Positions 26,387-35,523 of a DNA stretch of 64,000 nt are shown piece by piece. The DNA is from Paucibacter sp963740455 (GTDB taxonomy: Bacteria > Pseudomonadota > Gammaproteobacteria > Burkholderiales > Burkholderiaceae_C): NCBI GenBank assembly GCA_963740455.1, contig CAVUEF010000020.1:62001-126000 (forward strand), read 5' to 3'. Under the pieces are notes generated by a model. That model ran no database searches. It had not been told where the DNA came from and saw only the letters and a program-made list of their open reading frames with translations. Both the position numbers and the translations under genes were made by a program. The stretch's first letter is position 1. Every line of letters starts with the position of its first letter.

Positions 26387-27991
26387 CTAGGCGTGCAGAC
26401 TGGCGGCTTGGGCGGCTTGCTGCGACGGCGCGCCGGCAAAGATCAGATTGACGTCCGATGCATCGACCCGCCAGGCGCTTGCGCCACCGCCACGCAAGGC
26501 GCGCTGAATCAGCGCATGCGCCGACAGGCGGTGCCAGTCCTCGGGCACGCGCTGGCCATTGGCCACGCCCAGCACGCGCAGCCGGTGGCGAATCAATGTA
26601 TCGAGCGCGGGGCCGAGCTTGACGGCCTCGTCGATCTTGGACAACACCACACCCAGGCATTCGCTGGCACGCCATGACAGCACGACGTCTTCAATCGTCT
26701 CGCCCTGGGCCGAAGCATTCACGACCAGCAGCTTGGCGATGCTCGGATGCGCCAGCATGTCGAGCAACTCGCGCGTGCGGCTGTCGCGCTGCGCCATGCC
26801 GGCCGTGTCGATCAGGATCATCTTCTTGCCCGCCAGCAGTTCCAGCAGGTCTTCGAGCGAGGCGCGGTCGTGCGCGGTGTGCACCGGCACGCCCAGAATG
26901 CGGCCATAGGCGCGCAGTTGCTCATGCGCGCCGACGCGATAGGCGTCCAGCGTGATCAGGCCGAGTTGGCCCGCACCGTGCCGGGTGGCAAAGCTGGCGG
27001 CAATCTTGGCGGTGGTGGTGGTCTTGCCGACGCCGGTCGAGCCGATCAGCGCAAACACGCCGCCGCGGTCTTCCAGTGCCACGCCGGCCTCGTCGGCGAG
27101 CAAGTTGTGCTGCAGCACCTGGGTCGCCCAGACCGATTCGTCAAGCTGACTGTTGAGCATGTCGGTCGGAAATCCTTCCACCAGCTTGCGCGTCAGCGCG
27201 GGCGAAAACCCGCCCTCCAGCAAGCGTTGCGTGAGGCGTGCCTGGGCCGGCTGGCGTTGCAGTTTCTCCATGAAGGCCAGGGCACCGAAGCGCTCTTCGA
27301 TCAGGCCCTTCATCGAGCGCAACTCGTTCATCATGGCTTGCTGGTCGCGCTTGGCCGTGGCGGGAGCCACATCGACCAGTACCGGTGTTTCCATCAGTCG
27401 AGGCTGCAAACGGATCTCGTCGCGCAGCACCGGCGGAGACCGGCGCGGCACCGACGCCGCCTCGCGCGCCTGGGCCGGGCGCTGCGGCCGCACCGGGGCC
27501 GCGACAGCAGGCTGGGGCCGGGACGCGTTGATGAGCGTCGCCGACGCCGGGCCCGGGTCGGGTCGGTCGTTCAATTCGGCCTCGCGGCGTTTCAGCATGC
27601 GTTCACGCACATAGTCCTGGAACGACAGCGTGCTCATGTTCAGCACTTGCACATCGCGCTCGACGCTGCCGGGCTCGGTCGCCGGCTCGGCGCGCTCGGG
27701 CTGACGCTGTGCAGCAGCGCCCTTCTGACGCAGACTGCGCGCTGCCTGCTCGGGCGCAGGCACGCCAGCTTGCGGCGAAGCCGCCGCGCGCGGGCGGCTG
27801 GCCTGAGCCGAATTCGGTGCGCTGGCCGAGAAGCGTTCGATCTGCTTGAGGCTCTCCGGCGCCAGGGCCAGCACCTCGATGCCTTCGGCGCAGGGTTTGG
27901 TCGATAACACGACGGCGTCTTCGCCAAATGAATGGCGCACCAGCGCCAAGGCTTCGCGCGAGGTGCGGGCGGTAAATCGTTTCACGTTCAT
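26387..27991 (-). CDS. flhF: FlhF, SRP-type GTPase for flagellar placement
   Basis: A 534-residue protein starting MNVKRFTARTSREALALVRH, the FlhF N-terminus. The long middle (about 60-220) is Ala/Arg/Pro-rich and low complexity. The SRP GTPase domain has G1 LIGSTGVGKTTTTAKIA near residue 313, LDAYRVGAHEQLRAYG, G3 DTAGMAQRDSR and the SKIDEAVKLG guanine-specificity region. FlhF places the flagellar base at the pole or sets its location. It precedes the flhG-like gene and fliA by short gaps on the minus strand. Confidence 0.95.
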   Translation of the reverse strand: MNVKRFTARTSREALALVRHSFGEDAVVLSTKPCAEGIEVLALAPESLKQIERFSASAPNSAQASRPRAAASPQAGVPAPEQAARSLRQKGAAAQRQPERAEPATEPGSVERDVQVLNMSTLSFQDYVRERMLKRREAELNDRPDPGPASATLINASRPQPAVAAPVRPQRPAQAREAASVPRRSPPVLRDEIRLQPRLMETPVLVDVAPATAKRDQQAMMNELRSMKGLIEERFGALAFMEKLQRQPAQARLTQRLLEGGFSPALTRKLVEGFPTDMLNSQLDESVWATQVLQHNLLADEAGVALEDRGGVFALIGSTGVGKTTTTAKIAASFATRHGAGQLGLITLDAYRVGAHEQLRAYGRILGVPVHTAHDRASLEDLLELLAGKKMILIDTAGMAQRDSRTRELLDMLAHPSIAKLLVVNASAQGETIEDVVLSWRASECLGVVLSKIDEAVKLGPALDTLIRHRLRVLGVANGQRVPEDWHRLSAHALIQRALRGGGASAWRVDASDVNLIFAGAPSQQAAQAASLHA

Positions 27992-28067
27992 AGGAACTCC
28001 TGCAGACCTGGCTCACGGGAGGCCGTGCCTCCACTCGAGAGCGGCGAACGAATGTGCGCGTGGCTTG

Positions 28068-30158
28068 TCATGCCGCGCCGCCGATGACCGAACCGATCCG
28101 GATCGAATGGGTTTCCGGAATTTCGCTGTGCGACAGCACGCGCAGTCGCGGCGCCGCGCGCTTGAGCAGACGCGCCATGGCGGAGCGGATCGAGTCCGGC
28201 ACCAGCAGGCAGGCCGGCACGCCCAGGTCTTCCTGGCGTTTCGCGGTTTCTGCCGCCGAGCGTGCCAGCGTGTCGGCCACGCTCGGATCCAGCGCCGCGC
28301 CGTGCGGCGAGTTCAGCGCCTGGGTGACCAAACGTTCGAGTTCGGGGTCGAGTGCGATCACGTCCAATTCCTTCACCGGGCCATAGATCTGCTGCACGAT
28401 GGACGGTGCCAGAAGGGTACGAATGCGGGTGGCAAGCTCCACCGGATCGGTCACGGTGGGTGCAAATTCGGCCAGGCAATCGATGATGGAACGCATGTCG
28501 CGGATGTGCACGCCCTCGTCCAGCAACAATTGCAGCACGCGTTGCACGGTGGTGATGCCTATCAATTTGGGTATCACGTCTTCTATCAGTTGCGGCGCCA
28601 GCTTCGTCATGTGTTCCACCAGGGCTTGAGTCTCCACACGACCCAACAGCTTGGCCGCGTGCACTTGCACCAAGTGTGAGAGATGGGTGGCCACCACGGT
28701 CGAACAATCAACCACCGTAAATCCGGCCATTTGAGCCATTTCCCGCTGGCGCTCCTCGATCCAGACCGCAGGCAGACCGAAAGCGGGGTCGGTGGTGCGC
28801 GTGCCTATCAGTTGCTGGGTGGTATTGCCCGGATTGATGGCCAGCCACATGCCGGGGAAGGCCTCGCCCTCGCCCACCACCGCGCCGCGCAGCGTGATGC
28901 GGTAGGCGCTGGGCTTGAGTTCGAGGTTGTCGCGAATATGAACCGGCGGCGGCAAGAACCCGACGTCCTGCGCAAACTTGCGTCGCACGCCCTTGATGCG
29001 GCTGAGCAGGTCACCCTCGCGCAGCTTGTCCACCAGCGTGATCAGACGGTAGCCCACCTCCAGACCCAAGGTGTCGATGGGCACCAGATCGTCCCAGCTG
29101 GCATCGACATTTGCCTCGGGCGCGGCGACCACCGCCTGCGCCGTGGGTTGCTGCGCCGCCCTGACACGGCGCTGGTGCGTCAGCCACGCCAGGTAGGCAA
29201 AGCCACTGGCGATGACCAGAAACACCAGATGCGGCATGCCCGGAATCACACCGAGCAAGCCGACGATGCCCGCCGTGATGCCCAGCGCCTTGGGCGAATC
29301 GAACACCTGCTGCGATATCTGCGCGCCCAGGTCTTTTTCCTTGCCCACGCGCGACACCACCATCGCCGCGGCCACCGAAATCAGCAGGGCCGGAATCTGC
29401 GCCACCAGCGCGTCACCCACCGCCAGCAGGATGTAGGAGCTCGCCGCCTGGCTGGCCGTCAGATCGTGCTGCGCCACACCGATGATGAAGCCGCCAATGA
29501 TGTTGATGAACAAAATCATGATGCCGGCCACCGCGTCGCCGCGCACGAACTTGCTGGCGCCGTCCATCGACCCGAAGAATTCGGCCTCTTCGCCGACTTC
29601 GGCGCGCCGTCGCTTCGCCTCTTTCTCCTCGATCAAGCCGGCATTCAGATCGGCATCGATGGCCATCTGCTTGCCCGGCATGGCGTCCAGGGCGAACCGC
29701 GCACCCACTTCGGCGATGCGCTCGGCACCCTTGGTGACGACGATGAAGTTGATCACCACCAGAATCGCGAACACGATCAGGCCGACCGCAAAATTGCCAC
29801 CGATCAGGAAATGCCCGAACGCTTCGATCACCTTGCCTGCCGCGCCCGTGCCGGTGTGACCCTGCATCAGCACGACGCGACTCGACGCCACGTTGAGTGA
29901 CAAGCGCATCAGGGTGGTCAGCAGCAGCACGGCGGGAAAGGCAGCGAAGTCCAATGGCTTGAGCATGTGCGCTGCCACCATCATCACCATCACGGCCATG
30001 CCGATGTTGAAGGTGAACAGCAGGTCCAGCACAAACGTCGGCAGCGGCAACACCATCATCGCCAGAATCATGATGATGGCCAGCGGCGCGCCCAGCGAAC
30101 GCAGCAGCGCGGCGCGCGGCCCCAAGATCCTTTGCAGCTGCTGCATCAAGCCGTTCAT
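28068..30158 (-). CDS. flhA: FlhA, flagellar type III export gate protein
   Basis: The 696-residue protein has eight predicted membrane helices in the first about 330 residues, containing the FHIPEP-family block LMRLSLNVASSRVVLMQGHT, and a large cytoplasmic domain with chaperone-docking and nucleotide-binding-like segments (VGYRLITLVDKL, LVPDSIRSAMARLLKRAAP). It forms the nonameric export gate that receives substrates from FliH/FliI. Its ATG overlaps the flhB stop (ATGA), showing translational coupling. Confidence 0.97.
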   Translation of the reverse strand: MNGLMQQLQRILGPRAALLRSLGAPLAIIMILAMMVLPLPTFVLDLLFTFNIGMAVMVMMVAAHMLKPLDFAAFPAVLLLTTLMRLSLNVASSRVVLMQGHTGTGAAGKVIEAFGHFLIGGNFAVGLIVFAILVVINFIVVTKGAERIAEVGARFALDAMPGKQMAIDADLNAGLIEEKEAKRRRAEVGEEAEFFGSMDGASKFVRGDAVAGIMILFINIIGGFIIGVAQHDLTASQAASSYILLAVGDALVAQIPALLISVAAAMVVSRVGKEKDLGAQISQQVFDSPKALGITAGIVGLLGVIPGMPHLVFLVIASGFAYLAWLTHQRRVRAAQQPTAQAVVAAPEANVDASWDDLVPIDTLGLEVGYRLITLVDKLREGDLLSRIKGVRRKFAQDVGFLPPPVHIRDNLELKPSAYRITLRGAVVGEGEAFPGMWLAINPGNTTQQLIGTRTTDPAFGLPAVWIEERQREMAQMAGFTVVDCSTVVATHLSHLVQVHAAKLLGRVETQALVEHMTKLAPQLIEDVIPKLIGITTVQRVLQLLLDEGVHIRDMRSIIDCLAEFAPTVTDPVELATRIRTLLAPSIVQQIYGPVKELDVIALDPELERLVTQALNSPHGAALDPSVADTLARSAAETAKRQEDLGVPACLLVPDSIRSAMARLLKRAAPRLRVLSHSEIPETHSIRIGSVIGGAA

Positions 30159-31336
30159 GCGTCACGCTCCGGCTCGCCCGACGCGTCAGCCTGGGCTGTG
30201 GCCTTGTGATGCGGGTCCAGTTCCAGCGGCACCTCGGGCTCTGGCTGAGCCGCCGGCATCGGCGCCTTGCCCGCCATGGCGGCGCGCAACTGGTAGACAT
30301 AGGCCAGCACCTGGGCGACTGCGGCGAACAGCGCCGCCGGAATCTCGCGGTCGACTTCGGCATGGGCGTAGAGCGCACGCGCCAGCATCGGCGACTCGAG
30401 CACCGGCACTTTTGATCCCTTGGCCAGATCGCGAATCCTCAGTGCCAGCAAGTCGGCACCCTTGGCCACCACGCGCGGCGCGGCCATGGATTTTTCGTCG
30501 TACTTCAGGGCCACCGCGTAGTGGGTCGGGTTCATCACGACCAGATCGGCCCGCGGTATGGCGGCCATCATGCGGCTCTTGGCCATCTCGCGCATGATCT
30601 GGCGCATACGGCCCTTGACCTCGGCATTGCCCTCGGCCTGCTTGAACTCCTGCTTGGCCTCTTCGCGCGTCATCTTCAGACGCCGCATATGCAAATGCCG
30701 CTGCAGCGGCAGGTCGATGGCGGCAAACAGGGCCAGCGCCAGCAGCGGAAACAGCAGGCCCGCCAGCAGCAGGTTGCCGGCGTAAGAAATCGCCGACGGC
30801 AGCGGCAGGGACATGATGCTGACGTAATTGGCCAGCCGGTCTTTCATCACCAGCGCGCCCGCGCCGCCCAGAATCAATGCCAGCACGCTGGACTTGACCG
30901 CATCACTCGCATGCTGCCAACTGAACAGTCGCCCCACGCCCGCGAGCGGGCTGACGCGTTCGAACTTGGGGCTGATCGGCTTGAGCGAAAAAGTCACCCC
31001 GCCAGCAATCGCACCGCTGGCCACCGCCACCAGCACCATGACGATGCCCACCGGCGCAATCACGAACACCATCTTGAGTGCGGCCGCGCCCAGCGCCTCG
31101 CCCATGGCGGCGGTATTCATGACCCGACCCGCGTCGAAGGACAGCGCGCTTGTCAGCATGTGCTGCAACCAATCCACCGCGGTGGGTGCCAGCATGGCCA
31201 GCATGGCGCCCGCCGCGGCCATGGCGGTGAAATGCCCCAGGTCGCGCGAGCGCACGACCTGACCGTCCTCCCGCGCCTTCTTCAGCTTCTTGGCTGAGGC
31301 GGGTAGATTTCGGTCTTGTGCGCTTTGTTCGGCCAT
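30155..31336 (-). CDS. flhB: FlhB, flagellar export substrate-specificity switch
   Basis: A 393-residue protein with four hydrophobic segments in the first about 210 residues and a cytoplasmic domain containing the self-cleavage site NPTH in VVMNPTHYAVALKYDEKS (about residues 268-271). Cleavage there switches export from rod/hook to filament subunits together with FliK. The C-terminal tail (about 40 residues of Pro, Glu, Ala and His) is longer than the enteric form. It is the first gene of flhB-flhA-flhF-flhG-fliA. No clear sigma-28 box is visible upstream. Confidence 0.96.
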   Translation of the reverse strand: MAEQSAQDRNLPASAKKLKKAREDGQVVRSRDLGHFTAMAAAGAMLAMLAPTAVDWLQHMLTSALSFDAGRVMNTAAMGEALGAAALKMVFVIAPVGIVMVLVAVASGAIAGGVTFSLKPISPKFERVSPLAGVGRLFSWQHASDAVKSSVLALILGGAGALVMKDRLANYVSIMSLPLPSAISYAGNLLLAGLLFPLLALALFAAIDLPLQRHLHMRRLKMTREEAKQEFKQAEGNAEVKGRMRQIMREMAKSRMMAAIPRADLVVMNPTHYAVALKYDEKSMAAPRVVAKGADLLALRIRDLAKGSKVPVLESPMLARALYAHAEVDREIPAALFAAVAQVLAYVYQLRAAMAGKAPMPAAQPEPEVPLELDPHHKATAQADASGEPERDA

Positions 31337-31440
31337 GGTGGAAACGGAAATGTGAGCCAGTCCATTGTTTCCGATGACGGCAAGAACTTAAGCCGGATAA
31401 GCGGGGTAAAAGGGGGGGTAGTTCCGGTGCGAGGGGCACT

Positions 31441-31470
31441 GAAACGCAAACGGCGACCGAGAGGTCGCCG
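31441..31470 (-). terminator. Probable terminator of the motA-cheZ operon
   Basis: CGGCGACC (31451-31458) and GGTCGCCG (31463-31470) form an 8-bp stem with a 4-base loop. Read on the minus strand it is followed by TTTGCGTTTC, a weak T-rich tail. It lies 48 bp beyond the cheZ stop and ahead of flhB. Confidence 0.6.
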
Positions 31471-31517
31471 TGTTGTCGAGGCGCGCTGTTGGCGGCCGAT
31501 GCGCGCAGCCGCTGGCC

Positions 31518-32147
31518 TCAGAAGCCCATACTCGCCAGCAAATCGTCCACCTCGGATTGATCTTTCACGACGTCGGTGCGGCCTTCGTGCACCACCACCG
31601 GACCATGCAGGACCACCTCGACCTTGTGCACCTGCTCGGTCGGCATGGCCTGCACCAGCAGCTTCACCAGGCTGTCCTCGAGGTCACCCGCCAGGGCCAC
31701 GACGCGCTTCACGACCTGCCCGGTCAGGTCATGAAAATCCTGCGCCACCATGATGTCGGTCAGATGCTGGTCGATGCGTGAGGTGCCGGCTTCCACTGCA
31801 TGCACAAAGTTGAACACCTCGCCCGACGCCACCGCCTTGACCGGATCGGCCACGATGGCGGCCGCCATGGCGCGTGTCTGCGCTGTGATGACGGCGTGTT
31901 CGGCCTTCGCCAAATCGACCGAATTGAGCACCTTCTCGGCCGCCTCGCCGGTTTTCTGGGCGATGTACTGCAGCCGGCTGCGGGCGTCCGGCAAGCCTTC
32001 GGTCGCCTCTTGCAGCTTGGGCATCACGCCGAGCTGCTTCAAGGTGTCGTGCAACTGGCGCGTGATCTGGCCCAGTTGCTGAAACACCTCAGGGGAAGCC
32101 TGGCCGGCCACGGCGGGCGCCAGGGTATCAATCGTCTCGGCCTGCAT
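31518..32147 (-). CDS. cheZ: CheZ, CheY-P phosphatase
   Basis: From ATG 32147 (GGAG at suitable spacing; an earlier ATG at 32159 lacks a ribosome binding site) the product has 209 residues. The catalytic segment is VAQDFHDLTGQVVKRVVAL, in which the Asp and Gln act on the phosphoryl group of CheY. The C-terminal DQSEVDDLLASMGF is the CheY-binding peptide. It is next to cheY in the motA-motB-cheY-cheZ operon. Confidence 0.95.
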   Translation of the reverse strand: MQAETIDTLAPAVAGQASPEVFQQLGQITRQLHDTLKQLGVMPKLQEATEGLPDARSRLQYIAQKTGEAAEKVLNSVDLAKAEHAVITAQTRAMAAAIVADPVKAVASGEVFNFVHAVEAGTSRIDQHLTDIMVAQDFHDLTGQVVKRVVALAGDLEDSLVKLLVQAMPTEQVHKVEVVLHGPVVVHEGRTDVVKDQSEVDDLLASMGF

Positions 32148-32159
32148 CAATCTCTCCAT

Positions 32160-32552
32160 TCAAGCGGCGGCAGCCATCTTTTGTATGATTTTTTGAACCT
32201 TCTCTTCCAAGGTGGCCTTGGTGAAGGGCTTGACGATGTAGCCGGCCGCGCCCATCTGGGCCGCCAGCACAATGTCTTCCTTGCGCGCCTCGGCGGTCAC
32301 CATCAGCACGGGGAGATGCTTGAGCGCAGGGTCCACCTTGACCGCCTTGAGAAAATCAAACCCGTTCATGTTGGGCATATTGATGTCGGTCACCACGAAA
32401 TCGTATTTCGACTGCTTGAGCATGTTCAAGGCGACGACACCGTCCTCGGCCTCGTCCGCGTTCGCGTAGCCGCTCTCCTTCAGGAGACCGCGCACGATGC
32501 GCCGCATGGTCGAGAAGTCATCAACAATCAAGAATTTCATTTCAGAACTCAT
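32160..32552 (-). CDS. cheY: CheY, chemotaxis response regulator
   Basis: A 130-residue single receiver domain from ATG 32552, which has a good AGGAAAG site. Key residues are Asp11-Asp12 (LIVDDFSTMRR), the phosphorylated Asp56 (FVVTDINMPNMNGF), Thr in MVTAEA and Lys in YIVKPF. Phospho-CheY binds FliM and FliN to reverse the motor. The sequence is close to the enteric CheY. It lies between motB and cheZ; a second, more diverged cheY is at 62555. Confidence 0.96.
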   Translation of the reverse strand: MSSEMKFLIVDDFSTMRRIVRGLLKESGYANADEAEDGVVALNMLKQSKYDFVVTDINMPNMNGFDFLKAVKVDPALKHLPVLMVTAEARKEDIVLAAQMGAAGYIVKPFTKATLEEKVQKIIQKMAAAA

Positions 32553-32578
32553 AGCTTTCCTCGAATCAGCTTCAGGCC

Positions 32579-33520
32579 TCATGGCATGGGGGGCACCAGA
32601 CTCGGGATACCACTCCTCATGGGTTTCGCCTCGGGCGCTTGTGCGTCCAGCTCCGGCCTGAAAACGGAGTCCTCAGCCTCTCGCGTCATCACGATGATGG
32701 AAATACGACGATTGCTCGGACTCAATGGATCTTCATGGTTGAACAAATTGCTCGACGCCAGCCCCTGCACCCGCAAAGTACGGTCTTCCGGCAAACCTCC
32801 GGCTATCAACTCGCGCCGCGAAGCATTCGCCCGGTCGGCCGAGAGTTCCCAATTGCTGTACCCGCGGTCGCCGCTGGCGAAGATCGCGGCGTCAGTATGC
32901 CCTTCAAGCGTGATCCGATTCGGCACTTCGGCCAGGACTTGACCCAGAACGCGCAGCAATTCACGCATATAGGGTTTCACCAAGGCACTGCCGCTGTCGA
33001 ACATCGGCCGATTCTTTTCATCCTTGATCTGGATGCGAAGACCGTCGCGCGTCATGTCCATCATGATCTGGCTGCCCATCGAAGCCAGTTGCGGAGTGTT
33101 CGCCACCGCCTCCTTGACCTTTTCCTTGAGGTTTTCGAGCCGCGTCATTTCGGCGCGACGCTGCTCGGCCCTGAGCGCCTGCAGATTGATTTGGCGCTTG
33201 GGTGCCTCGACGTCGCCGCGCTTGACCTGACCTGAGCTGCGCGTCAAGTCCTGCCCCCCGCCCTTGAGCACATGTGAAGAGTCGCCCGAACCCGACCCGC
33301 CCATGAAAGACACCTTCATCGGCGTGCTGAAGTAGTCGGCAATGCCTTTCTTGTCGCCTTCGGAGGTTGATCCCAGCAGCCACATCAAGAGGAAGAACGC
33401 CATCATCGCCGTCACGAAGTCGGCATAGGCAATCTTCCATGCGCCCGCGTGCGAAGCGTGGCCACCCTTCTTGATCTTCTTGACAATGATGGGCTGCAGT
33501 TTCTTGGCGTCACCAGCCAT
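32579..33520 (-). CDS. motB: MotB, flagellar stator peptidoglycan-binding subunit
   Basis: The 313-residue protein begins with a basic cytoplasmic tail, then a single membrane helix (WKIAYADFVTAMMAFFLLMW) whose Asp is the proton-carrying residue. A plug region follows, then an OmpA-like domain with ITLEGHTDAAIFASGDRGYS and LSADRANASRREL, which anchors the stator to peptidoglycan. It pairs with MotA. The motA stop is 48 bp upstream. Confidence 0.96.
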   Translation of the reverse strand: MAGDAKKLQPIIVKKIKKGGHASHAGAWKIAYADFVTAMMAFFLLMWLLGSTSEGDKKGIADYFSTPMKVSFMGGSGSGDSSHVLKGGGQDLTRSSGQVKRGDVEAPKRQINLQALRAEQRRAEMTRLENLKEKVKEAVANTPQLASMGSQIMMDMTRDGLRIQIKDEKNRPMFDSGSALVKPYMRELLRVLGQVLAEVPNRITLEGHTDAAIFASGDRGYSNWELSADRANASRRELIAGGLPEDRTLRVQGLASSNLFNHEDPLSPSNRRISIIVMTREAEDSVFRPELDAQAPEAKPMRSGIPSLVPPMP

Positions 33521-33568
33521 GCCAGACTCCCCGGCAGACGCCGCCGCACACTTGCGCCGTTGCGTTCA

Positions 33569-34429
33569 TCACTTCTTGCCCTTCACGTGGCTTTCGAGCT
33601 CGATGAAACTCGGTCGGTCACCCGAATACAGCACCTTGCGCCCGAACTCGATCGCCACCTGCGGCGCGTAACCCTGCATGCTGGCCAGCAGCGTGGTCTT
33701 GATGCACTGCAATTCCTTGCCGGCGTCTTCGACTTTTTGCTCCAGCAGCCCGGCCAGAGGCTCGGCGAACGCGTAGGACAACAAAATCCCCAGAAACGTG
33801 CCCACCAGGGCCGAACCGATCATGCCACCCAGCACCGCCGGCGGCTGGCCCACCGAGCCCATCGTGTTGACCACGCCCAGCACCGCTGCCACGATGCCGA
33901 ACGCCGGCAGACCGCCGGCCAGCCGCTGCAAGGCCGCCACCGCGGCGAACTCTTCCTGATGGTGGGTCTCGATTTCACTGTCCATCAGGCTTTCGATCTC
34001 GTGGGCATTGAGATTGCCCGACACCATCATGCGCAGATAGTCGGTGATGAACTCGACCACATGGTGGTCTTTTCCCAGCGTGGGGTACTTTTGGAACAGG
34101 GCGGATTCGTGAGGCGTCTCAACGTCATTTTCAATCGACATCAAGCCCTCTTTGCGGGCCTTCTGCAAGATGTCATAGAGCAGCGCGAGCAGGTCCATAT
34201 AGCGCGCCTTGCTGAATCTGCTGCCCTTGAAACACGACGCCAGACCCTTCATCGAGGCCTTGATCACCTTCATCTGGTTGTTGGCCAGGAAGGCACCCGC
34301 CGCCGCGCCAAAGATCGTGATCATCTCGAACGGCAGGGCGTGCAGTACAACCGCAATGCTGCCGCCGTGCGCGATGTACACGCCGAAGATGCACACGATT
34401 GCAATGAGCCAGCCGATGATGACGAACAT
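33569..34429 (-). CDS. motA: MotA, flagellar stator ion-channel subunit
   Basis: From ATG 34429 (MFVIIGWLIAIVCIFGVYIA) the product is 286 residues with four membrane segments (two at the start, two around residues 170-230). The cytoplasmic loop has the charged RxxxE-type residues that touch FliG. The conserved LPAFGIVAAVLGVVNTMGSV is the third helix. It drives rotation with MotB. A strong sigma-28 promoter lies about 105 bp upstream. Confidence 0.96.
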   Translation of the reverse strand: MFVIIGWLIAIVCIFGVYIAHGGSIAVVLHALPFEMITIFGAAAGAFLANNQMKVIKASMKGLASCFKGSRFSKARYMDLLALLYDILQKARKEGLMSIENDVETPHESALFQKYPTLGKDHHVVEFITDYLRMMVSGNLNAHEIESLMDSEIETHHQEEFAAVAALQRLAGGLPAFGIVAAVLGVVNTMGSVGQPPAVLGGMIGSALVGTFLGILLSYAFAEPLAGLLEQKVEDAGKELQCIKTTLLASMQGYAPQVAIEFGRKVLYSGDRPSFIELESHVKGKK

Positions 34430-34533
34430 GTTTTGAGATCCGCTCTTCGCGTTGCCGCCCGGCGAGCCCGGCAAAAATGACAGTTTTCAGGATTGGAGGC
34501 ACGTCACTATATAGGCACGCGCTGTTCAGCTTC

Positions 34534-34560
34534 ATATCGGCGCTTGTGCACCACACTTGA
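34534..34560 (-). promoter_or_regulatory. Sigma-28 promoter for motA-motB-cheY-cheZ
   Basis: On the minus strand TCAAGTGT (34560-34553), 11 bases, then GCCGATAT (34541-34534) matches the FliA consensus TAAAGTTT-N11-GCCGATAA at the exact spacing. It faces motA, whose ATG is about 105 bp downstream. Confidence 0.82.
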
Positions 34561-34620
34561 GTCTTGCTTGACAGTGCAAGGGTGAGGGCGATGGCGATGG
34601 CGACATCAGCTTGCTCATGC

Positions 34621-34657
34621 CGAAAAAAACGGCGGATCACTTGCGAGATCCGCCGTT
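34621..34657 (-). terminator. Rho-independent terminator of the flhD-flhC-methyltransferase operon
   Basis: A perfect 11-bp stem (AACGGCGGATC at 34628-34638 with its complement at 34647-34657) closes an 8-base loop. On the minus strand it is followed by seven T residues (34629-34623). It lies 95 bp beyond the methyltransferase stop and upstream of the motA promoter. Confidence 0.9.
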
Positions 34658-34751
34658 CAAGGCGCATTTGTTGCGCGAGGAAGAGACAAACAAGAATCAG
34701 CGGGGCACTTCGGCCCAAGCACGGCCGCTGCCTACCCGCCCGCACACAACT

Positions 34752-35513
34752 TTACGCCGGGCCGCCTTGCGGCACCCGGTACAAGTGCACAGTTTTGCCG
34801 TTTGGCGCTTGGAATCTGGCGGCCGGGTCGACTTGCGCAATTTCAAACTCGAGACTGACCAGCCAGGCGCCCGGGCTGAGCTCGGCCCGGGCCTTGTCCC
34901 ACGCACGCGCCATCGATTCCGGCCGCTGGAACACATAGACCAGGTCATAGGCGGCCCAGTTCAGTTGCCACATGTCGCCGCGCCGCACCTTGGCCCAAGG
35001 GCAGGCCAGGCGCGCCACAAGGCTGAGCAGGCCGCTCCATTCAATGCCCTCGATGCGCGCTTGCGGATACGCGCTGCGCAAGGCACGCAAGCCGTGGCCC
35101 AGGCCGCAGCCGGCGTCCAGCACAGCGGCGCCCGGCGTCAAAGGCGCGAGCCGCTCCAATGCATCCAGCGCGCGCGGCGGCGTCGGGTACCAGGGCGCGT
35201 CATGCCAGGCATGGCGCGGATAGGCCAATGCCAGCAAGGCCAGCGGCAACAGCCAGCCCCAGGCCGGCAAACCGCCGGCGAGCCCGCTGGCCAACAGGGA
35301 AAGTGGAAAACCCAACGCGACGATGAAGCGCCGGGTCCGGGTTGATTGGAACCGGCTCAAGCCAGCCCCCAGCGCGGCGCCGGCCGACAGCGCAGCCCAT
35401 TTGGGCGCGCCCGCCTGGGCCAGCAAGACGAAGCCCAGCCACGCCAAGCCCCAGGCCAGCAGCGCGGGCAAGGGCCACTGCCGGAGCACTTTCGACCATG
35501 CGGGTGTGGGCAT
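34752..35513 (-). CDS. Membrane-associated class I SAM-dependent methyltransferase
   Basis: The product is 253 residues from ATG 35513. The first about 100 residues hold three or four hydrophobic segments, so it is membrane-anchored. The soluble part begins near PPRALDALERL and contains motif I VLDAGCGLGHGLRALR, then RIEGIEWSGLLSLVA, GDMWQLNWAAYDLVYVFQRP and LSPGAWLVSLEF, the order of a class I methyltransferase. The substrate is unknown. It starts 10 bp after the flhC stop and precedes a strong terminator, so it is the last gene of the flhDC operon. Confidence 0.84.
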   Translation of the reverse strand: MPTPAWSKVLRQWPLPALLAWGLAWLGFVLLAQAGAPKWAALSAGAALGAGLSRFQSTRTRRFIVALGFPLSLLASGLAGGLPAWGWLLPLALLALAYPRHAWHDAPWYPTPPRALDALERLAPLTPGAAVLDAGCGLGHGLRALRSAYPQARIEGIEWSGLLSLVARLACPWAKVRRGDMWQLNWAAYDLVYVFQRPESMARAWDKARAELSPGAWLVSLEFEIAQVDPAARFQAPNGKTVHLYRVPQGGPA

Positions 35514-35523
35514 GCCTGGCGCA

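Noticed and set aside
31405..31420. Run of G residues upstream of flhB as a slipped-strand switch
   Set aside because: Only seven bases long and no evidence that it lies in the promoter spacer or coding region.
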